DNA of 22,408 nucleotides from JAZQLP01 sp045542755 (lineage in GTDB: Bacteria > Bacillota > Clostridia > Oscillospirales > UBA644), in assembly GCA_045542755.1 (NCBI GenBank), contig JAZQLP010000053.1:1-22408 (forward strand), read 5' to 3'. The position numbers and the translations under genes are program-made. Of the stretch, positions 14,763 to 21,548 are shown piece by piece. Under the pieces are notes generated by a model. The model was not told the DNA's origin and made no database searches. It saw only the letters and a list, made by a program, of their open reading frames with translations. Each line of letters starts with the position of its first letter. Position 1 is the stretch's first letter.

Positions 14763-14791
14763 ATTATAACAGATTTAACCGTCTTTTTCAA
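14763..14791 (-). promoter_or_regulatory. sigma-A-type promoter for small membrane ORF
   Basis: On the minus strand, TTGAAA (complement of 14786-14791) and TATAAT (complement of 14763-14768) have a 17-nt spacer. The predicted start is near 14756. Confidence 0.7.
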
Positions 14792-14820
14792 TATGCCGAA
14801 ATCTTACCAAAAAGAAAGTT

Positions 14821-14860
14821 ACGAGCCACCTGAGCAATAAATATTGTTCAGGTGGCTCGT
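14821..14860 (-). terminator. tmRNA terminator
   Basis: ACGAGCCACCTGA (14821-14833) pairs with TCAGGTGGCTCGT (14848-14860). The stem continues through a G-U pair into CAAT/ATTG, closing a 4-nt loop. It lies about 30 nt beyond the tmRNA 3' end. The minus-strand exit reads AACTTTCTTTTTGG. T-rich sequence on the other side would allow bidirectional use. Confidence 0.8.
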
Positions 14861-14891
14861 TTTGTTATTTTACGGTTTACGTAAAAATGAG

Positions 14892-15283
14892 TGGTGGAGC
14901 AGACGGGAGTTGAACCCGTGTCCGTAAAGCAGTCCATGAAACTTTCTCCGGGTGCAGTCGGTTGTTTATATTCATCTCCAAGAGGGACAAGGACAAACCC
15001 TCAGGGAAATATAGCCAAAATTATACGGTCATCAAGTCTTGGCCGACGGACGGTTTCTTAAGGCGAACCTTAAGACCTGTCAGTCCCTAGAATCCCGTGG
15101 TCTGCTAAAAACACGCCGGTAATCGGGCCGCAGAACTCCCGATACAGACGACTGCCTAATTAGGCAGCAACTAATTCGTTATGATTAGCGTTTAATTTTA
15201 AAGTTTACAGCCTTTAAAGTGATTGCTGCAACACTACCCGCTTATCGCACTTCGTTCTCCACGTCGAAATCCGGTACTGCCCC
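14892..15283 (-). ncRNA. ssrA: transfer-messenger RNA (tmRNA)
   Basis: tmRNA rescues stalled ribosomes and tags the unfinished protein for proteolysis. The 5' end GGGGCAG (complement of 15277-15283) pairs with CTGCTCC near the 3' end, giving a 7-bp acceptor stem with one G-U pair, then A and an encoded CCA at 14892-14894. The tRNA-like T arm GGGTTCAACTCCC and the 5' GGATTTCGACGTGGAGAAC block are characteristic. A tag reading frame and hairpins resembling pseudoknots lie between. The length of 392 nt is within the usual range. It is a one-piece tmRNA, with its own promoter and terminator. Confidence 0.96.
15160..15192 (-). other. tmRNA tag-peptide reading frame
   Basis: The frame reads NANHNELVAA then TAA. 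It aligns with common tags of the ANDNYALAA type as ANHNELVAA and keeps the C-terminal AA needed by ClpXP-like proteases. Whether the resume codon is AAC (15190-15192) or GCT (15187-15189) cannot be fixed from sequence. Confidence 0.8.
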
Positions 15284-15289
15284 ATATAG

Positions 15290-15308
15290 GGTACCTTATT
15301 TAGGTACC
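15290..15308 (-). other. hairpin in 5' leader of pre-tmRNA
   Basis: GGTACCT and AGGTACC form a perfect 7-bp stem with a 5-nt loop, lying between the tmRNA promoter and the mature 5' end at 15283. The position suits a precursor segment removed by RNase P. A KpnI-type GGTACC appears in each arm. Confidence 0.55.
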
Positions 15309-15312
15309 ACAT

Positions 15313-15341
15313 ATTATATCACAGAACGGTCTTTTTGTCAA
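15313..15341 (-). promoter_or_regulatory. sigma-A-type promoter for tmRNA
   Basis: On the minus strand, TTGACA (complement of 15336-15341) and TATAAT (complement of 15313-15318) have a 17-nt spacer, a perfect consensus suited to an abundant RNA. A second TTGACA-like hexamer overlaps the asparaginase stop codon just upstream. Confidence 0.85.
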
Positions 15342-15354
15342 TAGGTGAGTACTG

Positions 15355-16344
15355 TCAAATAGTGTCGTTGCCAATGGGGGTGAGAAAGAGCTGTTCAAAC
15401 TCCGCCGCTGTGGAGGTTTGGGGGAGCGCCCACATTATTTTTGCAACCACGGCCTCCGTTGTCATATCGTAGGCTTCGGGAATCTCGTATTTTTGCTTGA
15501 TTCGTAACCCTACCTGATAGACCGACATATCACTGCCTTCGTGGGGTACCTGGGTGGTGATGACTATTCTTACGCCTTTTGATATGAGTTTTTCAATTTT
15601 TTCGGTAAACTCGTCGTTTTCGTAATAGGGGATACCTCCCACGCCGAAGCTTTCAATGATTACCGCGTGGCATTTTTCTGCGGCAAAATCAAAAATATCT
15701 GCGCTCATGCCGGGGATGAGCTTGACTATGGTGACGGTGGGGTCTATCTTATCGTAAAATTTTACAGGGCCGGTCAGACTGTCTTTGATATAGTATTTAA
15801 CCTTTGCACCTCTGATAAAGCCGATTTCGGGATAATCGATGCTGGAAAAGGCCTTAAAACTCTTGGTGTGAGTCTTTCTGGCTCTGGTTGCGGCAATTAT
15901 CTTACCGTTAAATACGATGTGTACTCCGCAGGCGTTATCGTCGGATGCGTAGAGGAAGGCATTGGTCAGATTTTCACGGGCATCGGTATCTCTGTTTTCA
16001 ATGGGGATCTGGGCGCCTGTAAGGACAATGGGCTTGGGGCTGTTCTGTATCAGATAATGAAGAGTAGCCGCCGCGTAGGCCATTGTGTCTGTGCCGTGGG
16101 TGATGACAAATCCGTCGTAGCTTTCGTATGCGTCTTTAATATAGAGTGCAACGTTGAGCCAATTTTCGGGGCGCATATTGGTACTGTCAAGGTTATAAAG
16201 TCTTACGGACGATACCTTGCAGATATTTTTTACTTCGGGGACGTGGTTTAAAAGCTGTTCGGGGTTTGCTGTGGGGGTGAGTCCCTCGCCGCTTTGAGTA
16301 GAGGCTATGGTGCCTCCCGTGGTTATCAAAAGTATGTGTTTCAT
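15355..16344 (-). CDS. ansA: type I (cytosolic) L-asparaginase
   Basis: This enzyme hydrolyses L-asparagine to aspartate and ammonia. The chosen ATG at 16344 follows GGAG by 7 nt and starts MKHILLITTGGTIAST. An in-frame ATG at 16362 would add six residues without a ribosome site. The product has 329 residues, close to the E. coli cytosolic enzyme, and lacks a signal peptide. Both nucleophile motifs are seen: TGGTIAS (T12) and HGTDTMAYAA (T85, D86). A conserved lysine region follows (RARKTHT near 154-160). It has its own promoter at 16385-16413. No terminator separates it from the tmRNA gene downstream. Asparaginase action would supply aspartate, the precursor of the lysine pathway encoded further right, but the genes are not linked in one operon. 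Confidence 0.95.
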   Translation of the reverse strand: MKHILLITTGGTIASTQSGEGLTPTANPEQLLNHVPEVKNICKVSSVRLYNLDSTNMRPENWLNVALYIKDAYESYDGFVITHGTDTMAYAAATLHYLIQNSPKPIVLTGAQIPIENRDTDARENLTNAFLYASDDNACGVHIVFNGKIIAATRARKTHTKSFKAFSSIDYPEIGFIRGAKVKYYIKDSLTGPVKFYDKIDPTVTIVKLIPGMSADIFDFAAEKCHAVIIESFGVGGIPYYENDEFTEKIEKLISKGVRIVITTQVPHEGSDMSVYQVGLRIKQKYEIPEAYDMTTEAVVAKIMWALPQTSTAAEFEQLFLTPIGNDTI

Positions 16345-16384
16345 CCAATATCTCCGTATCACGCTTAAAATATATCTTACATAA

Positions 16385-16413
16385 ATAATATCACATTATT
16401 TCTTCTATTTCAA
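16385..16413 (-). promoter_or_regulatory. sigma-A-type promoter for ansA
   Basis: On the minus strand, TTGAAA (complement of 16408-16413) and TATTAT (complement of 16385-16390) have a 17-nt spacer. The predicted leader is about 35 nt. Confidence 0.7.
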
Positions 16414-16655
16414 GAGGGGAAAGAAAAAAATATAAATAAAGTTTTATATGCCGTCTGTAAAGGCTTTTGGCAGACATATGAGTAGATCAATAGGAAAAGT
16501 TATGCTGTCAGGTATGTGTAAAAGTGAAAAAAACACCTTGTTTATCAGTATTTTTCATGTAGGGAGCAAAAGCTCGGGAAAAGATGGCGGGTGATGATAT
16601 TGGTGTCAAGGTTTTAGGCAGACAGACAAAAAATGATAAATTTAGTTTTTCCTAC
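16414..16655. other. intergenic stretch without a supported gene
   Basis: This AT-rich gap between divergent promoters holds no gene I can support. It contains an imperfect hairpin at 16446-16479 (ATAT plus GTCTG pairing with CAGAC plus ATAT across GGC-rich loop sequence). A 30-codon frame from about 16501 has no convincing features. An unannotated small RNA is possible but unproven. Confidence 0.4.
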
Positions 16656-16684
16656 TTGAAAAAAACTCTGATTTGTGTTATACT
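16656..16684 (+). promoter_or_regulatory. sigma-A-type promoter for DUF4317 gene
   Basis: TTGAAA (16656-16661) and TATACT (16679-16684) have a 17-nt spacer, about 30 nt upstream of the start codon. Confidence 0.75.
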
Positions 16685-16715
16685 GTAAAAACATTCAGAA
16701 AATGCGAGGAAATTT

Positions 16716-17861
16716 ATGAACAAAAGAAATATTGGGGAGATCCGCAGACGCCTTTCTCCCGATAAAAATAATATTGCCCGCGTATGCGGATGCTACGTAA
16801 ACGAGAAAAAAGAGATAATATCTACATTCACTTCCGCCCTTCCCACCCTTCCTCTTGACGAGGCCGAAAAGTATCTGGGTATTTTCAGGCGCACCCTTTC
16901 TGGAACAAGACGTAAGAACCTCATTGATATAGAGTTCTCTCCCCAGCAGGTAGCGGAGTCTGAATCCTATAAATTGCTTAATACACTGAGAAAGACGGGG
17001 CTCAAGGACGAAGAAGCTGTAAAGGGGCTCTTTGATAAAATCATTGAATCCGTGACCTTTGAGGAAGGCTACGTAATTCTTCTTATGCAGGAAAACTACG
17101 ACGTAGCTTTTAAGACGAAGAATGACGAGGAGCTTCCCGACGGGTCGGAGAATGTGTTTAATTACATAATTTGCAGTATTTGCCCCATTAAGATGACCAA
17201 GTCTGCTCTGAGTTACGACTCCCAGGATAAAAATTTCCATAGCAGCAGATGTGATTGGATAGTTACCTCACCTGTAAACGGATTTATGTTCCCCCAGTTT
17301 GAAGGCAGAGGCGCCAATATCCACGGAGCCCTGTTCTATACAAGGTCTTCTTCTGCGGATAACAGTCTACTCGCGGACAGCCTTTTCAATGCTCCCGTAC
17401 CTATGCCCGCCACTGCTCAGAAGTACACCTTTCATTCTGTGTTGAGTGATTCTCTTGAGGAAGAGTGCAGCTTTGACGTTGTGTGCGAGGTTAGGGAAAA
17501 GATATGCGATATTATTTCCGGAAATAAGGAAATAAAGAATGACGACGACCACGTGTCCGTATCGAAAAATATAGTAAAGCACGTGCTTCGCGACTGCGGT
17601 GTATCCGAAGAAAAGGTTGAAAACTTCGGACAGAAATACGACGAAGAGTTCGGTAAGGGAAACGATATACTGCCCGAAAACATAGTCAATGTCAAGCAAT
17701 TTGAGATAAAGACCCCCGACGTTCAGATAAGAGTCAATCCCGAAAAAGAGGACCTTGTTGACGTTAGGGTAATAGACGGCGTTAAGTACGTTCTGGTAAG
17801 AGCCGAGGACGGCGTTGAAGTAAACGGCGTGTTTATTAACATTTCAAAAGATGAAGAATAA
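16716..17861 (+). CDS. DUF4317 family protein
   Basis: I recognise this 381-residue protein as a member of the DUF4317 family of clostridia, whose function is unknown. The N-terminus MNKRNIGEIRRRLSPDKNNI, followed by a CGCYV segment, is typical. There is no signal peptide or membrane span; the protein is acidic and probably cytosolic, with many Asp/Glu in the C-terminal third. The ATG at 16716 follows an AGGA site. It is a single-gene unit with its own promoter and a strong terminator at 17865-17891. Neighbours on both sides face away or converge, so context gives no hint of a pathway. Confidence 0.85.
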   Translation: MNKRNIGEIRRRLSPDKNNIARVCGCYVNEKKEIISTFTSALPTLPLDEAEKYLGIFRRTLSGTRRKNLIDIEFSPQQVAESESYKLLNTLRKTGLKDEEAVKGLFDKIIESVTFEEGYVILLMQENYDVAFKTKNDEELPDGSENVFNYIICSICPIKMTKSALSYDSQDKNFHSSRCDWIVTSPVNGFMFPQFEGRGANIHGALFYTRSSSADNSLLADSLFNAPVPMPATAQKYTFHSVLSDSLEEECSFDVVCEVREKICDIISGNKEIKNDDDHVSVSKNIVKHVLRDCGVSEEKVENFGQKYDEEFGKGNDILPENIVNVKQFEIKTPDVQIRVNPEKEDLVDVRVIDGVKYVLVRAEDGVEVNGVFINISKDEE

Positions 17862-17864
17862 GAG

Positions 17865-17891
17865 AAGAGGCAGCGACGCTGCCTCTTTTTT
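17865..17891. terminator. bidirectional terminator between convergent genes
   Basis: AAGAGGCAGC and GCTGCCTCTT form a perfect 10-bp stem with a GAC loop, then TTTT on the plus strand. The minus-strand exit is also T-rich, so it can serve both the DUF4317 gene and the DUF1540 gene. Confidence 0.88.
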
Positions 17892-17908
17892 CTTGCTTTT
17901 GGCAATAT

Positions 17909-18220
17909 TTACTGCATTCTGAAGGTGTAGCACTCGGTCTGGTGAGCCTTGTGGGCTTCCGCTCCGATCACGTCGATTCTGTCTGCGTTGCAGATTTTAT
18001 CGTTGTTGTAAATACAGTTGGTTGCGTCACAGTCAATGGATTGGCACATACAAGCGCTCTGGGCTCTGTTTTCGGAGGAGCCGTTACACTCGCAGAAGTT
18101 TTCGCAGTTTGTCTTTTCAGCATATTTTGCGTTTTCGCCGCCGATTTTTACGTTGCTTAAGCAGCAGCAGTTGTTTTTGTTGTGAACACATTCCTGTGCG
18201 TTACATGAAATTGAAGGCAT
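17909..18220 (-). CDS. cysteine-rich protein with two DUF1540 modules
   Basis: The 103-residue product carries two copies of one cysteine pattern, C-x4-C-x7-C-x19-C: C6/C11/C19/C39 and C64/C69/C77/C97. Extra cysteines occur at 18, 20, 43, 45, 57 and 59. The second copy has the family's CIYNNDKICNADRIDVIG stretch and ends in T-x-C-Y-T-F. DUF1540 proteins are common in spore formers and are probably metal-binding; their role is unknown. The ATG at 18220 follows AAAGGAC. The gene is alone. Upstream I see no good sigma-A promoter, but a CATACTAT element (complement of 18266-18273) resembles the -10 box of sporulation sigma-E. Cytosolic or spore location cannot be decided from sequence. Confidence 0.9.
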   Translation of the reverse strand: MPSISCNAQECVHNKNNCCCLSNVKIGGENAKYAEKTNCENFCECNGSSENRAQSACMCQSIDCDATNCIYNNDKICNADRIDVIGAEAHKAHQTECYTFRMQ

Positions 18221-18307
18221 AAAAACACGTCCTTTCTTTAATTGGCAGAGATTTTACTGCCCAAGATAGTATGTGCCGAAAAATAAGATTTATTATTTTT
18301 AAGAATA

Positions 18308-18336
18308 TTGACAATAAGCGATTTAATTGATATAAT
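18308..18336 (+). promoter_or_regulatory. sigma-A-type promoter for GH127-like gene
   Basis: TTGACA (18308-18313) and TATAAT (18331-18336) with a 17-nt spacer are a perfect consensus, about 40 nt upstream of the start codon. Confidence 0.85.
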
Positions 18337-18375
18337 TTATGAGTAAACTATGTCTGTTGGAAGGACTTAAGATAT

Positions 18376-20253
18376 ATGGAGCTTGAGAAAAATATTTTTG
18401 AGGATATTCCCGTAACGGATATCCATTTGAGAGGCTGGGCTCTTCGTCAGCTTCAGATACAGGCTAACGGAATTTCAGGTACCCTCTGCGATTTTTGGCC
18501 TGACGTTAAGGATAGCGCCTGGATAGGGGGCGACGCCGAAGGGTGGGAAAGAGTTCCCTATTGGCTTGACGGATTTATTCCTCTTGCTTTTCTTACAAAG
18601 AGGGTTGATTTACAGGAGAAAGCCGAATTTTATATAAATGAGATAATTGCCCGTCAGGGTGCCGACGGCTGGATTATGCCGGGGGAGAAAAACCGAGATT
18701 TATGGGCATATATTCTTATGTGCAAGGTCTTTACCGTATGGTACGATATGACCGAGGACGATAGGGTGGAAGATGTTCTGTATAAGGCGCTTAAAGCTCT
18801 TGATTTGCATCTTAACTGTCACACCCTTAAGGACTGGGGGCAAACTCGATGGTTCGAAGCTCTTATCCCAATAGCTTGGCTTTACAGCAGACGTCCCGAG
18901 ACCTGGCTTCTCAGGCTTGTACAGAGGCTCTCTCTCCAAGGCTTTGATTGGCTTGCCTTTTTTGACCCTGCCGTATGGCCTTATAGGGAAATTGAAGACA
19001 GAAAACGTTGGAGCTTTTTTGACCACGTTGTAAATAACGCAATGGCTCTCCGTCAGGGGGTTCTTGAATGGCAGTTTTCGGGTGACGAAAGCCTTTTTGA
19101 AGAAACCGAGCATATGCAAGCTATGCTTGACAAGTATCACGGTATGGTTACGGGAATGTTTTCCGGAGACGAATGTCTTGCAGGAAAGAGTTCCGTTCAG
19201 GGTACCGAGCTTTGCGCCGTGGTTGAGTATATGTACTCCCTTGAAAACCTTATAAAAGCTACGGGCAAGGTTGCTTGGGCGGACAGACTTGAGAAGGTTA
19301 CCTTTAACGCCCTTCCCGCCACTTTTAGCCCTGATATGCAGACTCACCAGTATTTGCAGCAGGTGAATCAGATACTTTGCGCTCCCGTTGAGGATAACGT
19401 TTACAGAACCAATTCAGCCGATTCAAATATGTTTGGCGTAGAGCCAAATTATGGATGCTGTACCGCAAATCTCAGCCAAGGCTGGCCTAAATTTATGCGT
19501 TCAGCCTATATGAAGAAGGTTGCTACCGAATCCGATGCCGAGGGTATTGCTGTCATATCCTATATTCCTTGCGAAATAAATACTCCCGTAAAGGGCATTC
19601 CCGTTAGCGTAAGGGTGGATACCATGTATCCCTTCAAGGAAGAAGTTAAGATGACTGTTGCGCCTTCTATGCCCTTTGAGTTTCCCATATATTTCAGAAT
19701 TCCCGAATGGGTAGAATACGCCGACATATATGTAGGTGAAGAGAAGATAAGGCCTATAAAAGGTGAATTCTATAAGCTTGAAGGATATTGGGAAGGGGAG
19801 ACCGAGATAAAGATAATCCTTCATTCAGAGTTTAAGCTTGTAGATAGAGCCAATAAGCTTTCGGCCGTTACTTGCGGCCCTCTGGTCTATGCCATGCCCA
19901 TTAAGGAGAGATGGGATGAGTATCACAGAGATACCTCCTATCACCGTTATCCCCACTGTGACTATACGGTGTATCCCGAGTCGGATTGGAATTACGCCTT
20001 CTACGTCAGAGGCGATAAGCCTGATTTTGATGTAAAGGAAAATAAGGGCCCTGCCATATTCGTATTCTCTCCCGATACTCCTCCCGTTGAGGTATGGACG
20101 GATGCTAAAAAGGTTGAATGGCCCGTGGTGAGAAGCGCTGCTGCACCTATTCCCCATACGAAAAATGCATCCTTTGAGATTGAAAAAATAAAGCTCATAC
20201 CCTACGGATGTACAAACCTCCGCATGACCGAATTGCCCGTGATAAAAGAATAA
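18376..20253 (+). CDS. GH127-like glycoside hydrolase (beta-L-arabinofuranosidase type)
   Basis: This 625-residue protein belongs to the DUF1680/GH127 group, whose founding member HypBA1 releases beta-L-arabinofuranose with a zinc-bound cysteine nucleophile. The zinc site is visible as E278-x-C280 in GTELCAVVEY and the pair C361-C362 in NYGCCTAN. The Glu-x-Cys and Cys-Cys arrangement matches HypBA1 (E338, C340, C417, C418). E266 in SGDECLAG is the likely acid/base. An alpha/alpha barrel is followed by beta-rich C-terminal domains (from about residue 390). No signal peptide is present, so it acts on imported sugars. The ATG at 18376 follows GGAAGGA. It is a single-gene unit without transporter or regulator nearby. 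Substrate could be L-arabinofuranosides or another glycan: relatives within this fold differ. Confidence 0.87.
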   Translation: MELEKNIFEDIPVTDIHLRGWALRQLQIQANGISGTLCDFWPDVKDSAWIGGDAEGWERVPYWLDGFIPLAFLTKRVDLQEKAEFYINEIIARQGADGWIMPGEKNRDLWAYILMCKVFTVWYDMTEDDRVEDVLYKALKALDLHLNCHTLKDWGQTRWFEALIPIAWLYSRRPETWLLRLVQRLSLQGFDWLAFFDPAVWPYREIEDRKRWSFFDHVVNNAMALRQGVLEWQFSGDESLFEETEHMQAMLDKYHGMVTGMFSGDECLAGKSSVQGTELCAVVEYMYSLENLIKATGKVAWADRLEKVTFNALPATFSPDMQTHQYLQQVNQILCAPVEDNVYRTNSADSNMFGVEPNYGCCTANLSQGWPKFMRSAYMKKVATESDAEGIAVISYIPCEINTPVKGIPVSVRVDTMYPFKEEVKMTVAPSMPFEFPIYFRIPEWVEYADIYVGEEKIRPIKGEFYKLEGYWEGETEIKIILHSEFKLVDRANKLSAVTCGPLVYAMPIKERWDEYHRDTSYHRYPHCDYTVYPESDWNYAFYVRGDKPDFDVKENKGPAIFVFSPDTPPVEVWTDAKKVEWPVVRSAAAPIPHTKNASFEIEKIKLIPYGCTNLRMTELPVIKE

Positions 20254-20272
20254 ACAGCAAATGAACAAAAAC

Positions 20273-20314
20273 GTCCCGTTTTCCGTATATTATTAGAGAA
20301 AACGGGACTTATTT
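20273..20314 (+). terminator. terminator of GH127-like gene
   Basis: GTCCCGTTTTC (20273-20283) and GAAAACGGGAC (20298-20308) form a perfect 11-bp stem with a 14-nt loop, followed by TTATTTTT. Confidence 0.88.
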
Positions 20315-20346
20315 TTGAACAAATATTAAATTTGCACCCTTCCTTA

Positions 20347-20375
20347 TTGACAGGTGGGGAAACATATGTTATACT
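20347..20375 (+). promoter_or_regulatory. sigma-A-type promoter for lysine riboswitch-dapA-dapB
   Basis: TTGACA (20347-20352) and TATACT (20370-20375) have a 17-nt spacer. The predicted start near 20382 is just before the aptamer. Confidence 0.85.
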
Positions 20376-20387
20376 TGCAGATAATAA

Positions 20388-20636
20388 ATGGTAGAGGCGC
20401 GCCGCGTCAAAAGTATTCACCGCTTAAAGGTCTGTCGCAGGACTTATGCGGGGCAGAAAGGGGCAGGCGCCGAGGTTTTGCCGAGGCGGAAGGCAATTCC
20501 GGGACATCAGATAATATCTGCTGTACTGTCGCAACTTGGTTGCGGAGAGCTATCGTACATAGAGCCGCTTTTGGAAGATTTTGCGCGGCAAAAGGGTATG
20601 ATAGCATCGCATTGAGCGAAGGCTATCGTTTTTTTT
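20388..20636 (+). promoter_or_regulatory. lysine riboswitch (L box)
   Basis: The leader carries lysine aptamer landmarks in order: AGAGGCGC (20393-20400), AAAAGTA, GAAAGGGG...GCCGAGG (20456-20475), a CAGATA/TATCTG hairpin (20508-20520), and CGCAAC/GTTGCG (20530-20544). Closing helix P1 is ATGGTAG (20388-20394) with CTATCGT (20550-20556). The 3' half of P1 can instead pair with 20596-20605 over 10 bp, an antiterminator that blocks the terminator at 20600-20636. Lysine binding should hold P1 together and stop transcription before dapA. I read this by eye without a covariance model. Confidence 0.93.
20600..20636 (+). terminator. riboswitch-controlled terminator
   Basis: GATAGC (20600-20605) pairs with GCTATC (20622-20627), with TCGC/GCGA inside, followed by G and eight T. 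Its 5' arm is also complementary to the 3' strand of the aptamer's P1, which makes termination dependent on lysine. Confidence 0.9.
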
Positions 20637-20657
20637 ATGAATAATTGGAGGTCCATT

Positions 20658-21548
20658 ATGGCAAAAGAATTAGTATTTGAGGGTATAGCTACTGCGCTTA
20701 TCACCCCTCTTGATGAAAACGGCGTTGATTACGAGCTTTTCGGAAAGCTTCTTGAAGATCAGGTAAACAGCGACGTGGCCGCAGTAGTAGTTTGCGGTAC
20801 TACCGGTGAGGCATCCACTCTTACCGACGAAGAGCACAGAGAATGTATCCGCTTTGCAGTTGAAAAGGTTGCAGGCCGTAAAAAGGTTATTGCAGGCACA
20901 GGCTCAAACGATGCCGCTTACGCCATTGAACTTACCGAGTACGCTTGTCAGGTAGGCGTTGATGCGGTTCTCGTGGTAACTCCTTATTACAACAAGGCTA
21001 CCCAGAACGGCCTTATCAAGCTTTATACCGAAATTGCCGACCACAGTACAAAGCCCGTTATTCTTTATAACGTTCCTTCCCGTACCGGTGTAAATATTGA
21101 GCCCTCTACTTACCTGGCTCTTTCCAAGCACCCCAACATCGTTGCGGCAAAGGAAGCTAACGGTAATCTGAGCAAAATTGTTGAAACCATGGCTCTCGTT
21201 GGTGACGACCTGGCTCTTTATTCGGGCAACGACGACCAGATAGTTCCCCTTATGTCCGTTGGCGCAAAGGGTTGTATCTCCGTTCTTTCTAATGTTCTTC
21301 CCGATAAAACTGCAGAAATTTGCACAAGATTCTTTAATGGCGACGTTAAGGGCAGTGCGGCTCTCCAGTTTGAGATGCTCCCCCTTATAAACGCACTTTT
21401 CTCCGAGGTTAACCCCATTCCCGTAAAGGCCGCTATGGCCGCCCTCGGCTACTGCAAGGATTATCTCCGTCTGCCCCTTACCCAGATGGAAGAGGCTCAC
21501 AAGGCCGTTCTTCTTGCAGAAATGAGAAAGCAGGGGCTTAACGTATGA
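20658..21548 (+). CDS. dapA: 4-hydroxy-tetrahydrodipicolinate synthase
   Basis: DapA condenses pyruvate with aspartate semialdehyde, the first committed step to diaminopimelate and lysine. The start is ATG 20658, 6 nt after GGAGG, giving 296 residues; an ATG in frame at 20637 lies at the edge of the riboswitch terminator and is unlikely. Key residues: GTTGE (47-51, T48), TPYY (108-111, Y111), YNVPSRTG (Y137, R142) and the Schiff-base lysine K165 in AAKEANGN. The length fits the family. Control is by the lysine riboswitch directly upstream. The stop overlaps the dapB start as ATGA. The product feeds peptidoglycan and, in a spore former, also dipicolinic acid for the spore core. Confidence 0.97.
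   Translation: MAKELVFEGIATALITPLDENGVDYELFGKLLEDQVNSDVAAVVVCGTTGEASTLTDEEHRECIRFAVEKVAGRKKVIAGTGSNDAAYAIELTEYACQVGVDAVLVVTPYYNKATQNGLIKLYTEIADHSTKPVILYNVPSRTGVNIEPSTYLALSKHPNIVAAKEANGNLSKIVETMALVGDDLALYSGNDDQIVPLMSVGAKGCISVLSNVLPDKTAEICTRFFNGDVKGSAALQFEMLPLINALFSEVNPIPVKAAMAALGYCKDYLRLPLTQMEEAHKAVLLAEMRKQGLNV

Noticed and set aside
14534..14791. 85-codon minus-strand frame overlapping the small membrane ORF
   Set aside because: It runs through the terminator hairpin at 14575-14604, begins within the promoter region, and has scattered composition. The overlapping 40-codon frame has the better membrane-protein pattern.
14892..14960. A tRNA gene on the minus strand
   Set aside because: The T arm and CCA end belong to the 3' part of tmRNA: the matching acceptor strand is almost 400 nt away at 15277-15283.
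16501..16593. 30-codon plus-strand frame in the ansA/DUF4317 gap
   Set aside because: Its AGGA site is weak, no promoter precedes it, and the composition shows no helix, motif or cysteine pattern.
20354..20644. 96- and 75-codon plus-strand frames ahead of dapA
   Set aside because: They lie inside the lysine riboswitch, cross its terminator and have no protein-like features; the RNA structure explains the sequence.
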